Shown one piece after another: positions 1-11,021 of a DNA stretch of 64,000 nt. A program made the translations under genes and the position numbers. Location: contig CAJJDO010000161.1 in assembly GCA_905183005.1 (NCBI GenBank), positions 177,025 through 241,024 on the forward strand, written 5' to 3'. How positions within the stretch are numbered: position 1 is the first letter of the stretch; every line of letters begins with the position of its first letter. Source of the DNA: Paramecium pentaurelia (lineage: Eukaryota; Ciliophora; Oligohymenophorea; Peniculida; Parameciidae). Under the pieces are notes generated by a model. That model ran no database searches. It was not told the origin of the DNA and was given only the letters and a program-made list of their open reading frames with translations.

Positions 1-210
1 ATAAAATCATATTGCAAAATTTAATAATAAAGAAAATTGAGTAATGAGAGCATTACAAAGGTAGAAAGTTTTGGTTTAATCCATATTTAAGAAGTGAAGA
101 AATAAAAGAATCCTACTAAATTGTATACTGCATATATATTGATCGTTGTGATTACAATAGTATTTATATTGTTTTTGAAATGATTAATAAAATTAATTAT
201 TTTATTAAAG
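1..210. other. upstream region, no convincing gene
   Basis: AT-rich stretch before the CK2 beta gene. A reading frame ending in TGA at 38-40 could be the last codons of a gene lying to the left, but there is too little to judge. The rest presumably holds the promoter of the gene at 211. Confidence 0.4.
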
Positions 211-1010
211 ATGTCTAGAGAATCATCGATTTCTGAAGGAGGAGGATGGGTTTAATGGTTTTGTGCAATGGAAGATCATTAATTTTTGTGTGAAGTGGAT
301 GATGAGTTTATAAGAGACAACTTTAACTTGTATGGTTTGAAGAGCAAATTCAATTTTTATAAGTAATTTTGAAATGTATACTTTTTAAGTGAAGCTTTGG
401 ATTTGATTTTAAGTTCTGAGACACCAGATGATGAAGATTTAGAAGATGAAAGGTTCTTGGAAGTTTATTAGGAGGCTACAGACTTATATGGTTTGATTCA
501 TGCTAGATTCATCATAACAGCTAAAGGTATATAGAAAATATGAATGAAGGTTTGGGAATGATGAAAGAAAAGTATTTAGGAGGTAAATTTGGAGCATGTC
601 CAAGAGTGTTATGCGAAAGATAGAATGTTTTACCAGTAGGAATGAGTGAGGAATTACGTACTTCTAGAGTAAAGGTGTTCTGTCCTAGATGTGAAGAAGT
701 TTATATTCCAAAAAAGAAATGTCCAGATGTTGATGGTGCTTATTTTGGTTGTTCATTTCCATCCATTTTTTTAATGGTAATTATATAATATTAAAAGAAT
801 TAGAACTTCATTTAAGAGATTTAAATACCTGCTAACAATTAGACTTATGTACCTAGAGTATTTGGATTTAGAATTTACAAGAAAAAAGGATCACGTTATT
901 AGGATAATTAATAAAAGGCTGCTGAAATTACTCATTATTCTGAAGAATAATTGAAAAAGTTAAGAGGGAAGAATGATCAATAAACAAAAGAGGATTATGT
1001 TCAAAAGTGA
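211..1010 (+). CDS. CSNK2B: casein kinase 2 regulatory (beta) subunit
   Basis: A 240-residue protein, the usual length for CK2 beta, the dimeric scaffold that binds two catalytic alpha subunits of this constitutive Ser/Thr kinase. Three introns (363-389, 527-549, 777-803; 27, 23 and 27 nt) must be removed, and each restores the family alignment. Visible features are the N-terminal WFC...FLCEVDDEFI block, an acidic stretch (TPDDEDLEDE), the DLYGLIHARFI segment and the zinc-binding dimer domain with CPRVLCE and CPRCEEVYIPKKKC, which together supply the four cysteines. VPRVFGFRIYK follows near the C-terminus. The start is the first ATG before the conserved block and the stop is TGA. Identification is firm; whether this is one of several paralogues cannot be told. 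Confidence 0.96.
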
Positions 1011-1061
1011 ATTAGTGTTTTTGTTTTTGTTATTAAAATTTTTAAATCTTTTTTAAAATAA

Positions 1062-1399
1062 ATGCCTAAGGAAATTCAAGATGTTAAGGTGTTCCTCTCA
1101 CTCATGAAAGGTAGTGAAGTATAAGGAAAAGATGCTAGCAAAGAACCAAAAAAGAGTATGAATTTCTATTTATTTATATTCAGACCTCTATATCAAAGAG
1201 TCAAAGAAGATCACCAAATTCAAGTTGAGAGGCAAGAAATATCTCTTTACCTTCAAAACAGCTGATAAGAATAAGGCCCAAAAAATTCAATAAACACTCC
1301 CATAAAGTATAATATTCATACAATTTCTTAGATGTTAATAAAATTGTTATTGGTAATGGAGGAAAGAAATAATAAACCAAAAAGAAGTAAAAGAAATGA
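1062..1399 (+). CDS. RPL38: 60S ribosomal protein eL38
   Basis: A 94-residue basic protein of the large cytosolic ribosomal subunit. Introns at 1156-1183 and 1307-1331 (28 and 25 nt) are removed. It begins MPKEIQDVKVFL, and after the first intron reads LYIKESKKITKFKLRGKKYL followed by FTFKTADKNKAQKIQ. This matches the eL38 pattern of a basic strand pair followed by a helix. It is longer than animal eL38 (about 70 residues) because of an insert of charged residues before the first intron and a Lys/Gln-rich tail. It lies only 51 bp after the CK2 beta stop on the same strand, so its promoter must be very short. The neighbour to the right is transcribed towards it. Confidence 0.93.
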
Positions 1400-1672
1400 G
1401 CACTGATTTATTACATATACAGTACATTATTTGGAGCATATTTAATATATACCAAGTTTGTTGCGATCATCAAAATACTAATATTATTATTCTTTTTTAT
1501 TTTAGGTTTTCTTAATTGCTTATCCTTAGAATATAAAAATATTAAAATTCTTATTAGAAATTAATATATATATATATATTTTAAATTATATTAATAGATA
1601 TTATTAAGATCAACAATCATCATAATTTACTTATTTACAATACATTATTATATTATAAATATACAAATACAT

Positions 1673-2581
1673 TCATTTTGTTTGATTAAGTCTTTTCTTA
1701 ATTTCATCAGTAATTTATTAAGAGGTAGCAGATTTGTCAATTAGTATTTAAAGTATTTCATCAGCTGAATATCTAAGTTATATATTGACACAAAGTAATT
1801 TTTCAATTATATGTCTTACATATTCTGGTAAAATATTTAATTTTAATTCTTTCCAAAATTTGCTCCAATCCTCATTTTTTATTAACTTCCACCAAGCATC
1901 TTCAGTTGATGGATTATTTGATTCAAATGGTGGATGTCCTGTTATCATAATAAAGTAAACAACACCCAAAGAGAACATATCACATTTTTTAAGATCTTAT
2001 GGAATATGCCAAATCTCAGGTGCTGTGTATCCTTCACTTCCTGATATTGTAGCCTTAGGAATAGGTGTAGATCCATTAATTTTAGCAAATCCTAAATCAC
2101 ATAACTTAACTTTAAAGTCAAGAGATATTAGTAAGTTATCTAACTTTATATCTCCATGAGTTATTCCCTTAGTATGAAGATAAGAGAGAGCTTCTGTAAT
2201 TTATAAAATGATGCCATTTGCTATAGCTAATGGCAAAGGACCTTGCAGTAGTATCTTGTAGAGGGAACCGTAAGGCATTAATTCAAGAAGCATACAAGAA
2301 CAATCTGAACAATATCCAATCATTTGGATAATATTTGGATGTTGAATGTGACGAAGGATTTGGATTTCGTTCTCTTCAAAATATCACTTGATAATTACGA
2401 ATAGATTGATGGCATTTTACTCAGTTGTCTAAGCTAGACATTTTAATGCATATTGTTATTTTGTTTGTTTGTCCATTGTCAAAAATACAGTACTATCATG
2501 GCCTTTACCTAATAATTTAGAAAAATTGATTTAGTAATTTGCCGCAAATTGCTCTGGAGTAAACATCAAATTATTAATCAT
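1673..2581 (-). CDS. protein kinase, non-RD type
   Basis: A compact 293-residue kinase with almost no extra domains; one 27-nt intron at 2372-2398. Motifs in order are a glycine-loop-like GKGHDSTVF (about residues 24-32), the lysine in YALKCL, an alpha-C segment NEIQILRHIQHPNII, the catalytic loop HGDIKLDN (133-140), CDLGFAKI in place of DFG, and GSEGYTAPEI for the APE end of the activation segment. Arginine of HRD is glycine and DFG is DLG. The catalytic lysine and both aspartates are kept, so activity is possible. The sequence resembles the large CAMK/ULK-like set expanded in ciliates, but I cannot assign a subfamily. The gene converges with eL38, and its start lies 24 bp from the stop of Rpn11 on the same strand. 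Confidence 0.88.
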
Positions 2582-2605
2582 TTTTATTAATATAACAAAT
2601 TTCAA

Positions 2606-3644
2606 TCAAAATGCTTTAGTAGCCATCATCCTTCCTAATATGGCATTAAGATTTTCATCTAATAATTCATCAACTCTTAATCCTAAATGTTTTTTAGGAT
2701 CCTTCTTTCCTGTATTCTTAATTTTAGTTTCCTATTCTCCTTTTTTTGATTCATCATCTAAAAATTAATTAAAATTATAATTACCAATCAATTTTTGATA
2801 TTCTAATGCCAATTTTGACATTTCTTCAACACATTATTCATTTTTATTGCTATTCTCTATAGAAGAATTACATCTAAATATATATATATTTAAATCAATT
2901 ACTTCAATCCTTCAGTCCAACTGTTTTTATATAAATTTTGAAGCATCTTCTATTCTAAATCATTGCATTTAAATTTAATATTGATAGAATAATAGTATCT
3001 ATTAAGTCCTCTCAATAAGGCTTCTAATCCAGGTTTTTAAAGATGACCACAATTTGATGTTGTTTGTCGTGGTTCTTATTGAGTAATCATACTTTATTAG
3101 GGAATCAATCTAAATGCATCAATTACAACTTTGCCTCTTACAGATTGAATTGGATCAATAACAACAGCAATTGATTTCTTATTTAACTATTCATATGATT
3201 ATTAGGTATTGATATCGACTTGTAAATAATTAAATATCAATATATACCACTTGATAACCAACAACCATAAGATGGATGTGAATGATACCATCCAATACAA
3301 TTTTCCATTCTCCCTGTTAAATTGAGTAATTCAACCATTTTTTATTAGAAAATAGGATCCACAGATTCAACTGAAACACTACTTGCAGTTTAAGGCATTG
3401 AGAAAACATCATATACTCTGATATGGTAATCATCTACTATTTCACCTAAGAGTAGACCCATGACTTCAAATGGTATGCCTGCTCGAGCATGCTATCAAAT
3501 AATTACATGTATTAATACTTTAAGCATTTTAATTAAGGCTAATGCACTGATTGTAACTTATTCTGCAGTATCAGGAGTGGAAGCGTCAGGAGAGACATTT
3601 CCTTATCCTCCTCCTAATTATTACATTAAGGCTTGAATATTCAT
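2606..3644 (-). CDS. RPN11: 26S proteasome lid deubiquitinase Rpn11
   Basis: A 317-residue JAMM/MPN+ zinc metalloprotease that removes ubiquitin chains from substrates as they enter the proteasome; human PSMD14 is 310 residues. Introns at 2874-2902, 3219-3247 and 3492-3518 (29, 29 and 27 nt). The order of conserved blocks is DTAEQVTISALALIKMLKH, RAGIPFEVMGLLLGEIVDDY, SVSVESVDPIFQ, the catalytic GWYHSHPSYGCWL followed by SSVDINTQ, then IDPIQSVRGKVVIDAFRLI and EPRQTTSN. The metal ligands (His-x-His and the Asp) and the upstream Glu are all present, so the enzyme should be active. The C-terminus ends MMATKAF. It is transcribed away from Ran across a 184-bp shared upstream region. Rpn11 and not CSN5 is indicated by the EPRQTTSN block; CSN5 is a separate gene at 35186-36232. 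Confidence 0.96.
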
Positions 3645-3828
3645 AAGAGATTGTAAATTTGAATAAAATAAACTAATACTGGGGTTCTTATTAAAATATA
3701 TTTAATAATTCTTATAATTTAAAAATTTAAATTATGAGAATTTGCAATTTGATTGGGTTTTTTTTGTTTAAATATGTTTGATAAAATTTTAAATATTTTA
3801 AATATAAAGCAAATTATAAGCGCAAAAA
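3645..3828. promoter_or_regulatory. shared divergent promoter region of Rpn11 and Ran
   Basis: These 184 AT-rich bases separate two housekeeping genes transcribed in opposite directions and must contain both promoters. T-runs and A-runs are visible, but no motif stands out clearly enough to name. Confidence 0.5.
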
Positions 3829-4572
3829 ATGGCATAACAATAGTAAGTTTAAGTTGCTGCAGAGTTCAAATTAGTTGTCGTAGGTGATGGTGCAGTTGGT
3901 AAAACAACTTTTGTCAAGAGACATTTGACAGGAGAGTTCGAAAAGAAATATTTAGGTACTATTTTATTTGAGTGTGTTTTTAGCCACATAAGGTGTTGAA
4001 GTGAGTCAAGTCGTATTCTACACAACTCATGGTCCAATCAGATTAGTCATCTGGGACACAGCAGGATAAGAGAAATTAGGAGGACTTAGAGAAGGTTATT
4101 ACATTGGAGCTCATTGTGCAATCATTATGTTTGATGTCACATCAAGAATCTCTTACAAAAATGTACCAAAATGGCATAAAGATCTCACTAGAATTTGTGA
4201 AAATATTCCCATTGTCTTAGTTGGTAACAAGGTATATATCTTATTTTAATCTCTTTTTTAGGTTGATTCAAAAGACAGAAAAGTAAAGGCAAGATAAATT
4301 ACATTCCACAGAAAAGTCAATATCCAATACTATGATGTCTCAGCCAAATCTAATTATCAATACGAAAAGCCCTTCTTATATTTATTAAGAAGATTAGCCA
4401 AGTATTTAATTATTTCTATTTTAGTGATGCCAATTTGTCTTTAGTCTAAGCTATGGCTCTTTTACCTCCTGAAATCCCAATTGACCCAGAATATGCTGCT
4501 TAAATTGAGAAGGAAAGACTTAATGCTGAAAATCAACCATTACCAGATGAAGAAGATGATGAGTTCAAATGA
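3829..4572 (+). CDS. RAN: Ran GTPase
   Basis: A 220-residue small GTPase that sets the direction of nuclear import and export and acts in spindle assembly. Introns at 3956-3983, 4232-4261 and 4402-4424 (28, 30 and 23 nt). Visible motifs are the P-loop GDGAVGKT (19-26), LTGEFEKKYLATQGVEV covering switch I, WDTAGQEKLGGLREGYY (switch II), the guanine-specificity motif NKVD, and SAKSNYQYEKPFLYLLRRLA. It ends in the acidic tail PDEEDDEFK, the equivalent of the Ran DEDDDL tail that contacts the core in the GDP state. The lack of a C-terminal cysteine for lipidation confirms Ran and not Rab or Rho. It has a glutamine-rich N-terminus that is typical of ciliate proteins because TAA and TAG encode Gln. 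Confidence 0.97.
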
Positions 4573-5825
4573 TATTTTTCAATATTCATACAATTATAAT
4601 AATTTAATATCGCCTTACTCATTTTAACTACCTTAATATTTCAAATCCAAGAGTAATTCATAAATATAAATTAAAAAAAGTTAAAGCAAACTTTAATCTA
4701 ACTAAATTCAAGTCAGAATAAATTTTATTTCTATTGTAAAATTATGGGTATTAATTATATTACATAAACTTTTAAATTATTAGAATTAATTTGTTAATTT
4801 GAATAAAACCTTTATGTTCATTATTATTTAATAAGTATTTTAGATCAATATATCTGTTTATCATAAAAAAAATTCAATTTGGATTTAAAATAATATTTTT
4901 TTGGGATTGTAAGAGATTTTGGATAATTATAATGAGAAATAATAAGAATTAAATAAGATTATATACATGTAATTATATCTAAACAAGATTTTATTTAATA
5001 AAAACCAGTTTTAAAAAGAAGGTTTTGGAAAGTACTATTTCTATCTCTTCATTGCATCTAATAAAATATCTAATTACTATATCAAGGTAAAATTATTAGT
5101 TTTAATGATTAGTTGTAAAACTGGAGAAAAATCTAGAAAATTTCTAATTTTAATAATTATATAATAAAAAATATAAAATTACTAATTGAAATTAGAATGT
5201 TAATGAAATACATAACAAATATGATGAGTTACATATTCAAAACCAAAATCAGATTATTAAAGAAGAAGAGTATATAATTAAAATAGTTATAAAATAAATT
5301 TAAGATTCTTTGTTGAGATTCAAAAAATTAATTGTAATTATTACAATAGAATCAATAATTGACACTCCAAAATATAATCAAATAAGTAATAATACTATAA
5401 TAATTTATAAAAGATTTAGAATATTAGATTAGATAATTAATACTGTTATTCATGAAAGATTTTAGTTATATTAATTTTGTTAATATTATAAAACCATTAC
5501 AAATAGTCTGTAGTTAATATCCACAATAATTTAAATGTACTATTTTTATAGACTAAAATGATTCATAATAATTTTATATAGATAATTATAATTTTCTTCA
5601 TTAAAATTATTTGTATTATTTTTAAGTACTTTTTATTTTATCACTTTATAGATTTATAGAGAAAATGTTTTATTTAATGAGTTTATATGGTGATCAAATT
5701 TCAAAAGGATTAATGATATTAAGAGATACGGAATATAACTCAATTAAAAATCATTAAAAAATATCATAAACATGGATTAAAGAAAGACTTAATTCTTACA
5801 AGTTGATATATATATAATATAATTA
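4573..5825. other. long intergenic stretch with a possible gene relic
   Basis: About 1.25 kb with no confident gene. One + strand frame is open from 5190 to the TGA at 5559-5561 (124 codons) and reads like protein in places (for example KEEEYIIKIVIKQIQDSLL), but it has no usable ATG near its start and no recognised domain. It may be a decayed gene or chance, since only TGA is a stop here. The remainder is AT-rich and featureless. Confidence 0.4.
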
Positions 5826-6264
5826 ATGTAAGATTTTAACAAGAGTGAAGGAGATGAGATAGTTTTTCATATTACTAAAAATGCTCAACAATATGAACCC
5901 AACATTACTTTGGCTAACTCACCTAATGACAAACCTGTCTAGAAACCTATATCATTTGAAGATATCAAACTTGTATCTTCTGTATAGGTTTCAGCAGATG
6001 GTCATTACTAGTCTGTAAAAATAATCTGTTCAGGATGTAAGAGGAAAGTAAGTTTTTTAGATTAAATTTCAGGTTAATTCAGTCATTAAAAGACGTGCTG
6101 GATTGTAGACTTATATAGCAGGATTACTTTTAATCTTTTGTTCTTTTGGATTTATATGTGTTACTTGTATTCCATGTATGGTAGATGATTGTAAAGATGT
6201 TCAACATTCCTGTCCAAATTGTAAATAGTATTTGGGGAAGGCACAATTTAACATACTTGATTGA
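5826..6264 (+). CDS. LITAF-domain membrane protein
   Basis: A 137-residue protein with one 25-nt intron (6048-6072). The C-terminal half is a LITAF domain: a CSGCKRK cysteine pair, then a hydrophobic stretch (TYIAGLLLIFCSFGFICVTC, about residues 92-111), then IPCMVDDCKDVQHSCPNC with the closing HxCPxC-type pair. In this family the two cysteine pairs join to bind zinc while the hydrophobic part dips into the cytosolic face of endosomal or lysosomal membranes. The first 70 residues are polar and probably disordered. LITAF proteins help sort membrane proteins at endosomes; that role is inferred for this one. It converges with the armadillo-repeat gene on the opposite strand. Confidence 0.87.
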
Positions 6265-6777
6265 TAAAAACATAATTATCATTTTCTTTGGTTTTAATTT
6301 CTATGCATATTATATTTCATAAACGTTTTCAAGTTCAAATCTCACTTTCCAACTTAGTTAAACAATTGATTAAATTCAATGGAATTTCATAATAGTCCAA
6401 GTCAGCATATTGGTTCAATCCTTAGGTTTTGATTATTATCACAATTGAGTTTAGAAAAGGGCATAAATTGTTATTACTTCAATTATAATGTTATTTTATA
6501 AAAATTGCATAACTTTATAGAAAATCTTGATGGCCATATTGAATCCTCTTTATATACATATAGTATAATAAATTAATATAATTATTAAGGTTGAAGAAGT
6601 AATTCAATATTTAAAATAAAAAACATGAATTGCTCATAATTTATAGTAATCGGTTTAAACAGTAAATTTTAGAAATTATATAAATGATCATGAATTAATA
6701 AAAAATATGCTTTAAACTTAAAAATGATAAAGCGAGATGCAAATTAAGATGAAATATGCTTTGATTTACATACATAT
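6265..6777. other. intergenic region between convergent genes
   Basis: About 510 AT-rich bases between the 3' ends of the LITAF gene and the armadillo-repeat gene. It holds no reading frame or RNA gene that I can support. Confidence 0.5.
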
Positions 6778-8250
6778 TCATTCAGTTCTAAAAAATTCTG
6801 TTATTAATTTTTGGGATTGGACGAAAATCTCTTTATTTGGATGATACTACAAATCTTCAATGGCTTAAATGAGCTAATTTTATTATAGTATTGCTAGAAT
6901 AGGATTTGGAACATTTAATTGAGTTTACAAAGATAAACCATAATTCATAAGTGAGGTTATACATTCCAATCCTTATAAAACAATATAAGGTTCAGCTGAT
7001 TCTATAGTAGATTTTAAATGTATGGCAAGACCCAAGTTTATAAGAACTGTGAAATCCTATTAATTTCCATACTTAAGAATATGTTGTATTGATCTTATTA
7101 CAAGGGATTAATTAATTGGTTTATCAGTTGTAAGTATATTAATTAGTTTTTTAATTAATTCCTATTATGAAAATATCTATTAAATCACATTATGTCCTTA
7201 TTTACATAAGTTTTATAAAATATATAAGACTGCTGTACGTATCTTTTAATATTTATAATTGATTAATTTGTTAATAATATCTAAGATATTAAATTGCTGG
7301 AAGATTGAATACAATTACTGAAAATCTGATAAGTATTTCATTTAAAGTAAAGCAGAATAGAATGATTCAAAATCATTTTCATTAATAAGATATTCATTCA
7401 AATAATTAAAGAGTAATTGAAATATTTCAAAATAATTAATTTCCTTATCATATTAATCACACTATTTATTGATGATAAATAAAGTTTATAGTATTTCTTA
7501 ACTTTTATTAATCTTTAAATGTTTCAAAATCACTATTAATTAAGATTTATACTATTCAGGAATATTGCTGCATATTGTTTAAATAAGATAACAAACATTA
7601 TGCAATAAACTATCTTTCATTAATTAACATAAGATATCAATAGTGTTTTTGTTAAGTAAATAATTCTGAATTTATTATAATTTACTAGAAACATTACCCA
7701 AATATCCCAATATTAGATTAGCCAAATCATCTATTTATTTATTTTCTATTAGCAAATCTAATGATCTCTCAATTGACCATTAAATGTCTTCAATTGGCAA
7801 TTAAAAATATTCATCATCTTATGTCAATTACAAATATATTGTATATGTATCTATATAGTAGGATTCATCATTTAATAAATCTTTGAATTATAAGAAATTC
7901 CTTTATGTTAAATACAAACTATGAATACGATTCCTATCATCTATAATATTTGCAATCAGATGCAATTGTTATGAAATTTCATTCATTTCTTTCTATGCAT
8001 ATACAATCTTAAATTCATTGAATAAATTATTAATTGAAAAATTCAATTAAGAACTTTACAATCTCTATTTTGGTATAAACCACATTCTTTTCTTCTCCAA
8101 TTACTCCTCTATTCTCTCCTTCCTAATTTACAATCGAAACTACTCTCTCATCTCCTAAACACTCTTTGGTTGATTTTGCTTTTAGTTTTTTAATGTCTAA
8201 GGCTGATACTATAATTCATCATCAGATTCAACAAGTTTTATCTCATCCAT
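6778..8250 (-). CDS. importin-alpha-like armadillo-repeat protein
   Basis: A single uninterrupted frame of 490 residues. Residues about 30-52 (REQFRLQIRKERIEEQLEKK within this stretch) resemble the importin-beta-binding (IBB) domain: regularly spaced arginines and lysines in a helix followed by a basic end. The rest is helical and leucine-rich, with segments such as IRTAVLYILQNLCKQGHNVI and QSLVIRSIQHILKYGNQQDF that fit armadillo repeats, although the classical Trp and Asn positions of importin alpha are mostly missing. The best reading is a divergent importin alpha that would carry cargo into the nucleus with Ran, whose gene is 2.2 kb away; another ARM/HEAT protein cannot be excluded. The start codon lies just inside the first copy of the duplicated block beginning at 8245. 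Confidence 0.66.
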
Positions 8251-9115
8251 TATTTATAATAAAAATAAAAACTATTGAATTAATCTTAAGTTTTTAACAA
8301 ATTAATCTACTCAATTGATTAACTCCTTTCTAATCCATCTAATCTCTAATGTTATTTCTTCTTATCATTTATTTATATCAAATGAATTTATCAAATTTCA
8401 TTATCAACTATTATAACAAAAAAGAGTTCTTCATTTTTTATTTAATAGAATCTATAGGTATCTCCTTATTTTAAGTATTGAGATTCATTTAATAAAAAAA
8501 TTTATCAGAAATCACAAAAAACTCTAAATTCAATCAGTAATAATTTGTTAATTACTTATTGAATATCAATCCTAACAATCTAATCTGAATAAGTAATCAA
8601 CTTACAAAAATAAATATTAATATCTATCCTACTCAATCAATATAATAATATATTAGTTCAATCGGAAATATTTAAGCATAATTTTATTATATTATATGAA
8701 ATTTTATTAGGAAATCTAATTTGATATTAAATTTAGTTTCAACATTACATCAAAAATGTAAATTTGATGATTAATTTAATAATAAATTTTATTCATTTGT
8801 TAAAATTGATTTAATCTAAAATTTTATATGTTCCAATTATTAAATAACTAAATCTTAAATTAATATTAATAATCTTGATAATTTTTGATTATAAAATTGT
8901 TTATAAAACAAAAGAGAGATTATCTAAAATATTAATTGAATAATAAAAAGTAATTTTGAATGATTATAATATAGTAATTGTAATATGTTATATATATTCA
9001 TATGAATAATTTATTAAATAGACTAATTATATAATAATAATTATAAAAAGTATAACTTACATCTTTATTAAATACAAAGATGATAAAATAATATATTTCA
9101 AAATTAAAAAAAGAG
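8251..9115. other. non-coding part of copy 1
   Basis: Very AT-rich sequence upstream of the armadillo-repeat gene. No gene is visible on either strand. The same bases recur at 9317-10181. Confidence 0.5.
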
Positions 9116-9309
9116 TCAGTTCTTGATTAATTTGATTAATGAATTGTTTCTACTCTTATAAGGCTTAATTGATTAATGATGTGAGGAACTTTGATCCACT
9201 CGAACTAATCTACTTGTATTGCAATATTATGAATTAGATTTTTCAGATTCAACAGTACTGTTTTCAGTATAAGTAGTTGATTAAAGAGTATCTCTTTTTT
9301 CAGATAATT
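9116..9309 (-). pseudogene. truncated copy of the coiled-coil gene
   Basis: These bases repeat the last 64 or so codons, including the TGA, of the coiled-coil gene at 10182-10880. The frame runs straight into the N at 9310, so it has no start. It is most simply an assembly copy of the real gene end and should not be counted as a separate gene. Confidence 0.8.
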
Positions 9310-9310
9310 N
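9310..9310. other. single-N scaffold join
   Basis: One ambiguous base sits exactly at the boundary between the two identical 1,065-bp blocks, which marks it as an artificial join between contigs. Confidence 0.9.
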
Positions 9311-10375
9311 ATCCATTATTTATAATAAAAATAAAAACTATTGAATTAATCTTAAGTTTTTAACAAATTAATCTACTCAATTGATTAACTCCTTTCTAAT
9401 CCATCTAATCTCTAATGTTATTTCTTCTTATCATTTATTTATATCAAATGAATTTATCAAATTTCATTATCAACTATTATAACAAAAAAGAGTTCTTCAT
9501 TTTTTATTTAATAGAATCTATAGGTATCTCCTTATTTTAAGTATTGAGATTCATTTAATAAAAAAATTTATCAGAAATCACAAAAAACTCTAAATTCAAT
9601 CAGTAATAATTTGTTAATTACTTATTGAATATCAATCCTAACAATCTAATCTGAATAAGTAATCAACTTACAAAAATAAATATTAATATCTATCCTACTC
9701 AATCAATATAATAATATATTAGTTCAATCGGAAATATTTAAGCATAATTTTATTATATTATATGAAATTTTATTAGGAAATCTAATTTGATATTAAATTT
9801 AGTTTCAACATTACATCAAAAATGTAAATTTGATGATTAATTTAATAATAAATTTTATTCATTTGTTAAAATTGATTTAATCTAAAATTTTATATGTTCC
9901 AATTATTAAATAACTAAATCTTAAATTAATATTAATAATCTTGATAATTTTTGATTATAAAATTGTTTATAAAACAAAAGAGAGATTATCTAAAATATTA
10001 ATTGAATAATAAAAAGTAATTTTGAATGATTATAATATAGTAATTGTAATATGTTATATATATTCATATGAATAATTTATTAAATAGACTAATTATATAA
10101 TAATAATTATAAAAAGTATAACTTACATCTTTATTAAATACAAAGATGATAAAATAATATATTTCAAAATTAAAAAAAGAGTCAGTTCTTGATTAATTTG
10201 ATTAATGAATTGTTTCTACTCTTATAAGGCTTAATTGATTAATGATGTGAGGAACTTTGATCCACTCGAACTAATCTACTTGTATTGCAATATTATGAAT
10301 TAGATTTTTCAGATTCAACAGTACTGTTTTCAGTATAAGTAGTTGATTAAAGAGTATCTCTTTTTTCAGATAATT
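9311..10375. repeat. 1,065-bp duplicated block, copy 2
   Basis: Second copy of 8245-9309, offset by 1,066 bases. Here it continues seamlessly into the 5' part of the coiled-coil gene at 10376 and beyond, whereas copy 1 continues to the left into the armadillo-repeat gene. Merging the two copies would give one continuous, sensible locus. Confidence 0.9.
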
Positions 10376-10880
10376 TATGTTATAATTCTTTTAATTAACT
10401 TTTAAGTTCTATTATCTATTTATCTTTGCGTAATTACAAAGCACTTTATGTAATAAATAGTTTTTGTTTAATTTCTTAAATCTCTCTTTTGATTTAGAAA
10501 TTGGAATCTAACATTTCTGAATTTTAATCTTCAAGTTATTTACGTTTTTGTAATTGTTCTTAATTTTCTTTGAGTAATTGATGATATTATTAGTTGAGTC
10601 TCTTATTCAATTCAATTTGGGAAATGAGTTATACATATTAATCTTTTGTTAATATAAAATTGGTTGTATCAATATTATTATCAGGAATTGAGTTATTAGA
10701 ATTAATTTATTGAAATTCAGAGAAACTGAATTCTTGTGTTTATTCAGGTGGTGAATCGAGATTGTTTTTAGAAACAATTTTGGATTCATCTTCAAATTTG
10801 ATGTCAGGTTAAGAGTTATTAAAGAGATCTACTAATTGATGAGGTGACAAATAGATAGGGTTTAGAAATTAATCTTGCAT
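10182..10880 (-). CDS. coiled-coil protein, function unknown
   Basis: A 232-residue protein in one exon. Residues 1-85 are polar with no domain I recognise. From about residue 88 to 175 there is a strong heptad-like coiled coil, for example QLISQIELNKRLNQQYHQLL and REIQEIKQKLF, followed by a Ser/Thr/Asn-rich tail that ends in a basic segment (LIKLIKN). There is no signal peptide or membrane segment. The coiled coil suggests self-assembly or a cytoskeletal or centriolar partner, but nothing in the sequence names it. The last 194 bases fall in the duplicated block, so a truncated copy appears at 9116-9309. Confidence 0.75.
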
Positions 10881-11021
10881 ATAATAATTTATATAAATTG
10901 ATAGTATGAATATCAATTTATATAAATAATATTAGATTCTATAGAAATAATCTTGTTTTATTAAATATAAATCAAATAAGATAATTGCAAATATTAATAT
11001 GATTTAATTTTACTTATAATC

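Larger units (their letters stand above)
8245..9309. repeat. 1,065-bp duplicated block, copy 1
   Basis: This block is repeated, apparently base for base, at 9311-10375. The two copies are separated only by the single N at 9310, and the first copy ends exactly at that N. This is the pattern expected when the overlapping ends of two contigs are placed side by side without being merged, so the second copy is probably not a real duplication. Confidence 0.9.

Noticed and set aside
44..97. A 17-codon ORF at the left edge
   Set aside because: It has no support beyond an ATG and a TGA and is preceded by a TGA in the same frame.
6400..6430. A ggttcaatcc-like string resembling a tRNA T-loop
   Set aside because: No acceptor stem, D-arm or anticodon arm can be folded around it.
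6860..7250. A + strand run of protein-like sequence suggesting a gene or pseudogene
   Set aside because: It is the antisense of the armadillo-repeat gene, which is open for 490 codons on the − strand; the + strand reading has TGA stops and no domain.
8245..10375. A real tandem duplication
   Set aside because: The copies seem perfectly identical and abut a single N at exactly the repeat boundary, which fits an unmerged assembly overlap better.
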